From: an uncultured Butyricimonas sp.
Lineage (GTDB): Bacteria > Bacteroidota > Bacteroidia > Bacteroidales > Marinifilaceae
DNA length: 64,000 nt
NCBI GenBank assembly: GCA_944321845.1
Contig: CALUMT010000034.1
Span: forward strand, 1 to 64,000
Direction: 5' to 3'
Shown here: in pieces, positions 27,765 through 36,495 of the stretch
Layout of the letters: the number at the start of each line of letters is the position of its first letter
Numbering within the stretch: position 1 is the stretch's first letter
Position numbers and translations under genes: made by a program
Notes under the pieces: generated by a model
Database searches by the model: none
The model's input: only the letters and a program-made list of their open reading frames with translations
What the model was told of the DNA's origin: nothing

Positions 27765-29114
27765 TTTCTCGACCTCATCCCGCTTGGCAGTACCATTGAG
27801 CCAATCTTTCAGTGTCTCAATGATCACTTGTTGTGTCATCTTCTCGAAACTATTGATTCGGGTTAAATGACTACCGTCTGCCTTGATGTATTTCTCGCAC
27901 TTCGAATTTCCTCCCAATTCCGCGGCAGTAGCCGTCCACGGATCTATCCCCCCGTAGATAAACAATATCCGTTCCGCATCCGTCTGTAACCACTGACCGA
28001 TGCTCAGCAACTGTTCCGTGTTAAAGCCCACGTTCTCGTATCCTTCAGGCAAGGCATACCGGAAAGTTATCTGTTTCTTTTTCATCTTCGGGAAATACTC
28101 CTTGAAAGGCTTCACGTTATAGGCATACATCCCGGTTTCCGTCAGCGCGGCATAATAAAAAGCCTGCAAATCTTCAATAGACTGGTCGCTGAAAAAGCCC
28201 GGATCCGACACACGGGACAAATAGGCAAACAACTCCTCCATGGTTTCCGTCTCTTCTTCCGGCATATCATTCAAATCATTTCCCCATTGCCAGAAAGCAA
28301 ACGGAAATTCCAGGATCACCATTCTCAATGCTTGCTCATTCCCCCCAACTCGGTTAAAAGTAAATCCTTTCTTTTGCACGAAAGCATCAAACAACGGCTG
28401 CAATTGAGCCAAACGTTCAAAACACCTCTTCTGGAAATCAAAAATTTGCCACTTCTGATCCATTCCACCACCTCCTAACAAGGTCTTGTTTTCCGGGGTA
28501 TTCCCCAGTTTCTCCAGAAATTTTTCCAACCGGGGATCAATATAAGCCATATTGATCGGGGCCACATAAGGCACACTTATTTCCACATCATTCGGGTAGA
28601 AATAACGATGATACACCACCGTCTGTCCCCCCTTACTGATACCCGTGCTGATCCAGCGGGTTCCCGGATACACTTTCTCTCGCAATGCCTGTATGATCCG
28701 ATGTTGATCCGTTGCAGCCTGCTTCAACGTCAGACATTCCCACGGGGTTTTCCCTTCCGGTTTACTATTATTGAAAAAGCGATGCTCTATCACCAATTGA
28801 TTCGTATTAAAAAGGCGAGTCAACTCACCAGCCGCACTGGAATGAATCCCATAACCTTCCAACTCCACTACCATCGGGGCCGTAAAATCCTTATGTCCTA
28901 ACAAAACCCGCTGCTTGAACGAACCTTTCGATGGGTCTGCATGATCTATCGGCTGTTCGAACCAAAACTCATAATACTCCACGAAACCCTCCTCTTTCAT
29001 TTCCTTAATACCGGAAATCTCCTTGATCTGCTTCAATTTCTCCACCACCGGTGATTCGGCCCACAACGAGCCTCTCATCACAAACAAAACAATAAAGAAT
29101 AAAATACACCTCAT
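27753..29114 (-). CDS. S37 family peptidase (PS-10 / tripeptidyl aminopeptidase type)
   Basis: A secreted serine peptidase of about 453 residues. Signal peptide MRCILFFIVLFVMRGSLWA. The PS-10/S37 pattern is clear: YEFWFEQPIDHADPSKGSF, EGYGIHSSAAGELTRLFNTN, IEHRFFNNSKPE, nucleophile Ser in STGISKGGQTVVYHRYF, Asp in LFIYGGIDPWTA and His in KADGSHLTRI. The family includes a Streptomyces tripeptidyl aminopeptidase and numerous gut Bacteroidota members, here likely acting on dietary or host peptides. The ATG at 29114 is chosen over 29126. It follows the terminator of the SusCD locus and has its own promoter region of about 80 bp. Confidence 0.9.
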   Translation of the reverse strand: MRCILFFIVLFVMRGSLWAESPVVEKLKQIKEISGIKEMKEEGFVEYYEFWFEQPIDHADPSKGSFKQRVLLGHKDFTAPMVVELEGYGIHSSAAGELTRLFNTNQLVIEHRFFNNSKPEGKTPWECLTLKQAATDQHRIIQALREKVYPGTRWISTGISKGGQTVVYHRYFYPNDVEISVPYVAPINMAYIDPRLEKFLEKLGNTPENKTLLGGGGMDQKWQIFDFQKRCFERLAQLQPLFDAFVQKKGFTFNRVGGNEQALRMVILEFPFAFWQWGNDLNDMPEEETETMEELFAYLSRVSDPGFFSDQSIEDLQAFYYAALTETGMYAYNVKPFKEYFPKMKKKQITFRYALPEGYENVGFNTEQLLSIGQWLQTDAERILFIYGGIDPWTATAAELGGNSKCEKYIKADGSHLTRINSFEKMTQQVIIETLKDWLNGTAKRDEVEKLVY

Positions 29115-29192
29115 AATCTCATACATATAATTTACGGCGGAAAGATAAGCAATTATTCTTCATTTCTTATATTACAAAGTGGATATTATCAC

Positions 29193-29232
29193 AAAAAGAG
29201 TTCGGTCTGATGATATTCAGCCGAACTCTTTT
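29193..29232 (-). terminator. Terminator of the SusC/SusD operon
   Basis: Minus-strand arms AAAAGAGTTCGG / CCGAACTCTTTT, with additional inner pairs, are followed by T5-G-T. It lies about 42 bp after the stop of the PKD-like lipoprotein gene. Confidence 0.85.
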
Positions 29233-29274
29233 CCATAAACATTAAAATAGTATAGTGCTATCTTTCAAACAAAA

Positions 29275-30819
29275 TTACCAACCAATTGCCCACAAATTAC
29301 GATCTCCATACTTATAGATCATATCAACAACCTTCCCAAAACGATTCTGAGATTCATACAAGACCTTTCCACCATTATTCATAACTTGAACAGATAAATC
29401 CAACACGTAGAATTTACCATTCTCATCCACAACACCCAAGCGCTCTCCAGTATCTTCCGTAACGACTGGTCTCATTTGTACAATCTTACCTCCTAAATAA
29501 GCTTCATATTCATGAAACACCATTTTATCCTTAGCCGCACGAGAAGCATAATACAATTTATTGTCAGAAGAAATAAATACATATTTGGAATCCTTCGTGA
29601 GAGCCATTTTTGAATCTTCTTTCAATTGGTTAGCAAGAGGGAATTCTGACTGGAAATCCGGTGTTGCACTTATACTGCCATACCAACATTTCGCACTGAA
29701 CTGTTGCATGTAATATTTTCCTTCATCTGATTTTAAAATCGCAAAATAAACCGATTCATCATAATAAGGATCACAGCTACCGACCAACACTACGTCCATT
29801 TTAAGATCATCTAAATCAGAAAAACCTTCTGGATATTTTTTTACCATATCCAATCGAGAAAGGAAACCCATATCATTCGGGTCAAAATCCTGATAACTAT
29901 CCGCCCAAAGCAAATAACGCCGGTTATGCTTATCATAAAACAACCCTTGAGATGTTTTATTATATATAGAAGGGATGAAGAAACCTAATTCCATGTTCTG
30001 TGGTCCCTCCATCGGCGTGGTGGAATAAGTACCCGTGTGAAAGGCTTCTGGATCCATATTCTGACGGAAATACAACTTTCCGTCTTCCGACAATAAGAAA
30101 CTAAAATGTGTCACATAAAGTGCATCTACCGGAGAGAATCCTGCAGGATACACCTCGCCATTAAATTCTTGAATAGTTTTCAGTATTGGCGTTAAATCTT
30201 CTCCGGACAATTCATAGGAGTCCCCTGTCCCATTCATTACTAAAATCTCACCCAAACCAACAGAGGAATACTTACCTGCCCAATGTTCCACTAGTCTACG
30301 GGGAGTACTTCCCAACTCTGTACTAGAATTTATATCTACGATCTCTTTATACACAACTGTTATCGCACCAGACTCTTCCTCTTGGAAATTCTCCCGGATC
30401 ATTGCTAGTTTAGATTTTCCTCCTTCATCCATCAATATCAACCACCCAGTTTCATAAGGAGCCGAAACACTTATATTAAACGGGTTCATGTAGCGAATCC
30501 CAGTTTGAGCCTCCTCTACAATAAAATTAGCAGTAACCCATCCAGAACGTAACGTGAAACTTTCAATCACTAAATCCTTCTCCGTACAAACAAGGGAATC
30601 TCCGAGATACCAAAAGTAATTCACATCAGGAGACTGTTCCCCAGGAAAAGTCAACTTCGGATGTATTTCCAATGGATCTCCAAAAGTAAGATCGTAACGG
30701 TAGTTCATATCTTCTACCAAAGGTGCATTTAATTCCGTATAATCATAATTCCCTTTATCGTCATGACACCCAATAAATAGTAATAGTGTCAACAATATTA
30801 AGATATTTAATGTTCTCAT
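29275..30819 (-). CDS. PKD-like family lipoprotein
   Basis: A 514-residue lipoprotein (MRTLNILILLTLLLFIGCHD, Cys18). The start of the mature part, DDKGNYDYTELNAPLVED, and the segments WYLGDSLVCTEKDL and GWLILMDEGGKSKLAMIREN are typical of the PKD-like proteins that close Bacteroidota SusC-SusD-DUF4843 operons. The rest looks like a beta-propeller-type fold (repeated blades with Y/W turns). It is presumably displayed at the surface with SusD and may bind substrate; no catalytic motif is visible. Last gene before the terminator at 29193-29232. Confidence 0.85.
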   Translation of the reverse strand: MRTLNILILLTLLLFIGCHDDKGNYDYTELNAPLVEDMNYRYDLTFGDPLEIHPKLTFPGEQSPDVNYFWYLGDSLVCTEKDLVIESFTLRSGWVTANFIVEEAQTGIRYMNPFNISVSAPYETGWLILMDEGGKSKLAMIRENFQEEESGAITVVYKEIVDINSSTELGSTPRRLVEHWAGKYSSVGLGEILVMNGTGDSYELSGEDLTPILKTIQEFNGEVYPAGFSPVDALYVTHFSFLLSEDGKLYFRQNMDPEAFHTGTYSTTPMEGPQNMELGFFIPSIYNKTSQGLFYDKHNRRYLLWADSYQDFDPNDMGFLSRLDMVKKYPEGFSDLDDLKMDVVLVGSCDPYYDESVYFAILKSDEGKYYMQQFSAKCWYGSISATPDFQSEFPLANQLKEDSKMALTKDSKYVFISSDNKLYYASRAAKDKMVFHEYEAYLGGKIVQMRPVVTEDTGERLGVVDENGKFYVLDLSVQVMNNGGKVLYESQNRFGKVVDMIYKYGDRNLWAIGW

Positions 30820-30834
30820 AATGCCTATTTTTAA

Positions 30835-31536
30835 TTATCCAACAACAGGAACTTTTATCGGTTTTCTGTCTGCATCCAAAACTGGAGTACCAGCTTCTTC
30901 TTTTTCTCTCAACCAATATTTGAATTTTCGGGCCAAGTCCCAAACTTCTGTCGATTCTTTCTCCGACAAATCTGCGTTCTCTTGCCCAACTGCTTTTATA
31001 AAAGCTTGATATTTTTCCGCGCTGTATTCACCTAAATACACGGTCTCTATCTCGTCTTTCCACCAATCGGGTTTATCCGCTAAATTGGAAAAAATCAATT
31101 TAGCCTTGCGAAGATTAGATTGCCCTGGTTGCAAGATGTCCGAACCATCCACTTGCAGCACTAACCTTACCCGCCCTTCATTCAACAAATCAGATTTCAA
31201 CAATTTTACGGTAATTGTATCCGTCGCCAAGCCCGCTCTAAAGGTATATTCCGGTTGAATCGAATAATTTGTCGGATCTGCAGTAGTTTCTTCTTCTACC
31301 ACTGAAATGGAGAATTTCTCATCTTCCTCCAAAGGAAGACCCGCCAATTGTAACACAATCGGCACATCAATTTCAGTCAATGATGGATTAAAGAAGAATG
31401 ATGAAATGACACTATCTTGCTTATAATCTGTCATAAATGAAATAAAACGACCTCCATGATAAGTTATAAATCCCCGTTCATCACAAGCTGTTAGGAATAC
31501 TATAAAAAACGATAATATGTATATATACTTTTTCAT
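30835..31536 (-). CDS. DUF4843 domain-containing lipoprotein
   Basis: A 233-residue lipoprotein (MKKYIYILSFFIVFLTACDE, Cys18). DUF4843 covers most of the mature protein: SFFFNPSLTEIDVPIVLQLAG, YSIQPEYTFRAGLATDTITVKL, RVRLVLQVDGSD. The predicted all-beta domain resembles Calx-beta/immunoglobulin-like modules in character. The C-terminus WARKF-like helix region (WDLARKFKYWLREKEEAG) ends in a short strand. It is the usual third member of SusC-SusD-DUF4843-PKD-like operons and probably an accessory surface lipoprotein. It is 15 bp from the PKD-like gene and 19 bp from susD. Confidence 0.87.
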   Translation of the reverse strand: MKKYIYILSFFIVFLTACDERGFITYHGGRFISFMTDYKQDSVISSFFFNPSLTEIDVPIVLQLAGLPLEEDEKFSISVVEEETTADPTNYSIQPEYTFRAGLATDTITVKLLKSDLLNEGRVRLVLQVDGSDILQPGQSNLRKAKLIFSNLADKPDWWKDEIETVYLGEYSAEKYQAFIKAVGQENADLSEKESTEVWDLARKFKYWLREKEEAGTPVLDADRKPIKVPVVG

Positions 31537-31555
31537 AATTCTCTCGCTTTAACGA

Positions 31556-33025
31556 TTAAAAAATATCATTACTTGCAGGTATAGGTAACACATATTTTAC
31601 CGCAGACTGATCAGCTCCAATAATGTCATGATTCAATCGTTTATATAAAAAGAACAATTGTCCTTCTGCAATATATTCCCGACAGGCATCATTGATAATT
31701 AATTCCCGGTAATCATCTAAAGTAGTTGGAACCTGAGTCAATTTATTCAAACATCCTCTCCCAGAACGCACGTCATTCAAATAGTCCAATGCCTGTTGTG
31801 GATCTGTTTCAAAGATAGACTCTCCTGCAATATAATAAATCTCAGCTAGACGGAACATAGGCACCAAAGGATTCATCACCCGCGCTGTTGAATTATCACT
31901 ACTGTTATAATATTTCAACGTCCGATCCCCAGAAACTCCTTTTTGAATCAGGTGCATTAATCTCCAATCGTCATTATCTCCCGCAAAAATATTATCTACA
32001 TCCCGCAAATAAAGAATAGTTGTTTCTTGAGATTCCATATTTAAGATCAGTTCATCCAAATCATTATTAAATAAGGCAAACATCAAATCTGTCATACATT
32101 TACTATTCATCTTTTCCAGATTAGTATTTGCATTTAACAGATTAGTAAAACTATATTCCAAATCCAAAATGATTCGAGCATTCTCCAAGGCTTTTTCCGG
32201 CATACCGGCATATTGATATACACGAGCCAATAAACAGGTTATTGCATAATAATTCAACCGAGTGCTTCGATAATAAAAGAAAGAGGGAACTGATTCTCCT
32301 CCGGGTGTATATCCATCAAGACGAGGACAGCTATAGGAAGAATAACCATAATCCCATCCGGCAGTCACCCAATTATTATATCCCGTAACCGTATCAAAAA
32401 CGGCAACTAATTCTCGTCCCTTTTCCAAATCCGCAATAACGTTCTGTAAATATTCTTCTGTAGATGTATTTCCTTTCACAAGAGTCGGATACTTATCAAT
32501 ATAAGGCAAATAAGCCCCGGCCTTATCAACCACTGGAGCTGGAGCGAAAAGACGTAACAGATCAAAGTGAATCATTCCGCGCAAAGCATAGGCTTCTCCT
32601 TCAATCACACTCTTTTCGATTTCTTTTAACTCAAAGAGATCGGGAGATTCATTGGTCACACGTTGAAGCAGATTATTCGTGTTTGCCAATGCATTGTACA
32701 TCTCACTCCAAATATTTTCTATAATCGGAGTTGTATACTGAGTCTCAAATTCATATCGGGCAGCCTGAGAATAAGCGGCTCCTCCGGAGTGCGAAAGATC
32801 ATAATTCTGAGACATGGCACTCAAGAATCCCCAAGTTAATTGCTGGCCGTACAAATCCCCCTCGGACAATTGTTGGTAAATTCCATTTAATGCAGTCTCA
32901 TACCCTAAGCCCGTTTCAAAAAGATCATTCTCAGCTATCTGATTCTCGGGGGTAATATCCAACCAATTTGTACAAGAAATCTGAAACAAACCGAACAAGG
33001 TGATAATTAAAAATATCTTTTTCAT
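31556..33025 (-). CDS. SusD/RagB family nutrient-binding lipoprotein
   Basis: A 489-residue surface lipoprotein (MKKIFLIITLFGLFQISCTN, Cys18) forming the lid of the SusC channel. SusD signatures are WLDITPENQIAENDLFETG, LNGIYQQL, EGEAYALRGMIHFDLLRLFAP, the TPR-like centre RLNYYAITCLLARVYQYAGMPEKAL and the C-terminal RLAEIYYIAGESIFETDPQQALDYLNDVR. It starts 18 bp after the SusC stop, so the pair is co-translated. RagB-type receptors import peptides as well as glycans; the adjacent proteases make peptides the likelier ligand, which is inference. Confidence 0.95.
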   Translation of the reverse strand: MKKIFLIITLFGLFQISCTNWLDITPENQIAENDLFETGLGYETALNGIYQQLSEGDLYGQQLTWGFLSAMSQNYDLSHSGGAAYSQAARYEFETQYTTPIIENIWSEMYNALANTNNLLQRVTNESPDLFELKEIEKSVIEGEAYALRGMIHFDLLRLFAPAPVVDKAGAYLPYIDKYPTLVKGNTSTEEYLQNVIADLEKGRELVAVFDTVTGYNNWVTAGWDYGYSSYSCPRLDGYTPGGESVPSFFYYRSTRLNYYAITCLLARVYQYAGMPEKALENARIILDLEYSFTNLLNANTNLEKMNSKCMTDLMFALFNNDLDELILNMESQETTILYLRDVDNIFAGDNDDWRLMHLIQKGVSGDRTLKYYNSSDNSTARVMNPLVPMFRLAEIYYIAGESIFETDPQQALDYLNDVRSGRGCLNKLTQVPTTLDDYRELIINDACREYIAEGQLFFLYKRLNHDIIGADQSAVKYVLPIPASNDIF

Positions 33026-33043
33026 AATAATCCAACTTTTAGA

Positions 33044-36000
33044 TTAAAAACTTGCATTCAGCGTAAAACTATAAGTACGTGCATAGGGATAACTAGTACC
33101 TCTTTCTTCACGAACCGAAGACCAACGCAAAGCATCGTTCATATTAAACGCCACATTTAATCGACTCAGGTAACATTTTTTTACCAACTTCGTCGGGAAT
33201 TCATAACCTAATGAGAATGAACTCAAAGATAATACATTGTAATCCTGCACGAAACGAGAAGTCGGTCGAGTGGTAATATTAGAATCTTTGATATCTTTCA
33301 ATGGAGTAACATCTCCCGGTTTCTGCCAACGGTCACTCAATACACGTTTATCCGCATTGTAATTATAAACATCTGCATTTTCAACCTGAGATACCAAGGT
33401 GTTATTATAACGCTGACCGCCAAACTCGTACATGAATGATGCAAATAATGTAATCCCTTTATATAAAGCATTTATACCAAAAGCTCCTTGTGCATCCGGT
33501 TCCTCATTCCCCACAATGACAACTTCACGAGGATCCCAGTCGTAAGTTATCGTTCCATCTTTCTTTAAAAACATATCTTTTCCATTCGAAGGATCAATTC
33601 CTAAAGATTTCATGGCAAAAATAGAAGTTGTTGATCCACCCGGGACATATTGTGTTAAAACCCGAGCTGCTTCTTCATCACTTTCGCCTAAAGAATCATA
33701 ATAATCCTCGATATCCTTATTATAAGCCGCAATCTGTTCTGATATCTTCAGAATCTCATTCTTATTATGTGCTAAATTTGCATATAAGGCAATTTGAAGA
33801 TCTGGCTTATTAATTAGATTGCTTCTTATATCCAATTCATACCCCTTATTCATAATCTCACCTAAATTATCCTTATAAGACGAGAATCCGGAATATGAAG
33901 GGATAGTTACATCCGTAATCAAATCAACCGTTTTTTTCCAGTAATAAGAACCTTTGAAATAAAACAAACCTCGTAAAACGGAAAATTCCAATCCGACATC
34001 TGTTGTATTGGTTTTTTCCCATTTCAAATCAGTATTACCCAAGTAGGTCAATCCTGCACCATACCCTGTAGAATACCAGTTATCCGTATTTACTTCGTAT
34101 GTCGTAACAGCCGCATAAGCCGGAAAATTTCCCTTACCCAATTGTCCATAAGATCCACGGACTTTTAGTAATTCCACAATACCCTGATTTTTCATAAACT
34201 CAAAATTGTGAATATTTAGTCCTAAACCTCCAGACCAGAACGGAGCAAAACGCTGGTCAGAACCGAACTCGGAAGAACCATCCGTACGTACAGACAAATC
34301 GGCTAAATAAATATCATTATAAGTATAATTCGCAGTTAAGAAAAGCCCAAACAAACGGGATGCACTTTCCGTAACATTGGGTTTATCCACAATCTCATAA
34401 GCATAAGCCGGTTTATTCAACATTCCATTAGGAAAACCTCTAAAATGTTCTGAGGAAGATTCACTTTCCCGATTTACAGCATTTAATCCTAAACTCAAAT
34501 TGATATTATGATTGGATATGGATTTATTATACGTAACTAATAAATTCAAATTCCAATTCACATCTTGTCCTCTTGTTTGCCAACGGTCACCTTTTTTATT
34601 CAAATCATTATGGAAATTTCCGGTGTTATCATATGTTGCGGATTCCGGATCCGTGAATTTATCATATTTTGTATCCTTTTTAGTAATACTAAAATCACCT
34701 TTGATTAGAATACCATTCTCCATGTACCAATTTAATGACAACTGATCAATCAATTCCGTGTAGGAATTTTCTTCAAAACTCAATAAGCCGGCTTCATATA
34801 ATGGGTTCTTAGTATCGATATTAGCTCCACTATGCCATAACGGAGTATTCTTGGTATAATTGCCAAATTCATCTTTCATTTCATCATATGGCTGTTTCTT
34901 TGTATAGTCACTAAAAATACCATAGGGAGACTCTTTTGATTTCATTACGTTATAAGAAATATAATTCTTTATCTGCAATCCTTTAATCCGATAATCCAAC
35001 GAGAAACCTGCCCCAATATTATCGCGATAAGAACCTTTCATCACTCCTTTTTGATTGTCATATTTCATATCAACCCCAAAACGCAAATCATTGGTTCCTC
35101 CTTGAATATAGATACTATGTTTATGGTTAAATACCGTTTCAACAGGTTGAGATAACCAATCCGTATCTACACCTCTCAATATATTATTTAATTTTGCATT
35201 ATATTCATCATTTAAGAACAGTGGCCCCTCATCATCATAACAACCGGCTGCGACCTCTGCGGCCAATTTCTCTTCCGCATTCATTAAATTATAATCCCTC
35301 AAATCTGGAGTGGTAATATCCCCCGCAAAATTATAATCAACCTGCAATTGCCCTGGTTTTGGAGCTACCGTCGTAATCACAATCACCCCATTAGCCGCAC
35401 GGGAACCATACATGGCTGTTGCAGCCGCATCTTTCAATATGGTTACACTTTCAATACGGTTTATATCAAAATCATACACTTTTTCTGCCGATACCTCAAA
35501 ACCGTCCATAATAAACACGGGCAAATTAGAATTATTCTTCAATTCTGATTTAGAAATAGAGGAACGTTCCAAATCTCCGATACCCATACTGGAATTACCA
35601 CGCACGGAAAACTCCGGCAATGCGTTCGGGTCTGATCCCCAAGTATTATTTTCTCGGATACGCAAAGATGGGTCAAACGTTTGCAAGGCGGAAACAATAT
35701 TACGATGAGACACTTTCTTCAACTCATCTTTTGTAACAGTTACCGCATTTCCTGTAAAACTTGTCTTCTTTATATTGGCATATCCAGTCACAACGACCTC
35801 TTCCAATTCTTCTTTATCCTCCTCCAATACAATTCTGAATTTCGTTTTATCCCCCACTTTTACTTCTTGTGTTTTCATACCAATAAAAGAGAAGACAAGA
35901 GCCAGATCATTATTTTGTACAGTTGGCGGGATCGTCATTTTAAAGAGCCCTTTGGCATCAGTACTTGTTCCAATAGTCGTTCCTTTAATCAAGACGGTCA

Positions 36001-36421
36001 CCCCAGGAATAGAATCTCCTTTTACACCAACAACGACACCTGTAATCTCTTTCGCTTTTTTCTCTTCCTTTTCGTCTTTAACAGTCAAAACAAAAACATC
36101 ATTAACCACTTTATATGAAAGATTTGTTCCCTGTAAGCATTTTTGCAAAATCTCTTCAACAGTCTTATCCTTCATATTAAGGTCAAATTTTTTGTCTGAC
36201 GCCACTTGCTCATGATTATAAAGGATTTCACACCCCATCACATCCGTTAGATACTCCAATGCATTCAACAGCGTCACATCCTTTAAATCAACAGAAATAA
36301 TTTTATTGTTCTGCTGCCCATATAGCTCCTCCCCCCAAATAGAAGCAGTAACAAACAACTGTAGACAAAGGAACAAAAATCCTCTGCATAACAGCCTCGT
36401 TAGTCGATTGTTTTTTTTCAT
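33044..36421 (-). CDS. SusC/RagA TonB-linked outer-membrane transporter with STN domain
   Basis: A 1125-residue outer-membrane receptor. Order: signal peptide; STN (secretin/TonB N-terminus) domain about 40-113 (ISVDLKDVTLLNALEYLTD); carboxypeptidase-like beta domain about 127-200; TonB-box-like EEVVVTGY (207-214); plug about 220-350 (PVFIMDGFEVSAEKVYDFDI, ILKDAAATAMYGSRAANGVI); then the 22-strand barrel ending SFTLNASF. STN domains contact FecR-type anti-sigma factors in the periplasm, so this receptor very likely signals to the FecR at 41830-42978. Preceded by about 75 bp containing a G/C-rich hairpin (about 36457-36486) without a T-run. Confidence 0.96.
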   Translation of the reverse strand: MKKNNRLTRLLCRGFLFLCLQLFVTASIWGEELYGQQNNKIISVDLKDVTLLNALEYLTDVMGCEILYNHEQVASDKKFDLNMKDKTVEEILQKCLQGTNLSYKVVNDVFVLTVKDEKEEKKAKEITGVVVGVKGDSIPGVTVLIKGTTIGTSTDAKGLFKMTIPPTVQNNDLALVFSFIGMKTQEVKVGDKTKFRIVLEEDKEELEEVVVTGYANIKKTSFTGNAVTVTKDELKKVSHRNIVSALQTFDPSLRIRENNTWGSDPNALPEFSVRGNSSMGIGDLERSSISKSELKNNSNLPVFIMDGFEVSAEKVYDFDINRIESVTILKDAAATAMYGSRAANGVIVITTVAPKPGQLQVDYNFAGDITTPDLRDYNLMNAEEKLAAEVAAGCYDDEGPLFLNDEYNAKLNNILRGVDTDWLSQPVETVFNHKHSIYIQGGTNDLRFGVDMKYDNQKGVMKGSYRDNIGAGFSLDYRIKGLQIKNYISYNVMKSKESPYGIFSDYTKKQPYDEMKDEFGNYTKNTPLWHSGANIDTKNPLYEAGLLSFEENSYTELIDQLSLNWYMENGILIKGDFSITKKDTKYDKFTDPESATYDNTGNFHNDLNKKGDRWQTRGQDVNWNLNLLVTYNKSISNHNINLSLGLNAVNRESESSSEHFRGFPNGMLNKPAYAYEIVDKPNVTESASRLFGLFLTANYTYNDIYLADLSVRTDGSSEFGSDQRFAPFWSGGLGLNIHNFEFMKNQGIVELLKVRGSYGQLGKGNFPAYAAVTTYEVNTDNWYSTGYGAGLTYLGNTDLKWEKTNTTDVGLEFSVLRGLFYFKGSYYWKKTVDLITDVTIPSYSGFSSYKDNLGEIMNKGYELDIRSNLINKPDLQIALYANLAHNKNEILKISEQIAAYNKDIEDYYDSLGESDEEAARVLTQYVPGGSTTSIFAMKSLGIDPSNGKDMFLKKDGTITYDWDPREVVIVGNEEPDAQGAFGINALYKGITLFASFMYEFGGQRYNNTLVSQVENADVYNYNADKRVLSDRWQKPGDVTPLKDIKDSNITTRPTSRFVQDYNVLSLSSFSLGYEFPTKLVKKCYLSRLNVAFNMNDALRWSSVREERGTSYPYARTYSFTLNASF

Positions 36422-36495
36422 ACTTAGTACTCTGTTTATATTTGTTATACATAATCAAGGGGGAAAGGGTTGCTCTCCCCCTTTTGGGATTTATT

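Noticed and set aside
36457-36486. G/C-rich hairpin between protease B and SusC as a terminator
   Set aside because: The minus strand lacks a T-run after the stem, so termination is not supported; it may be a processing or stability element.
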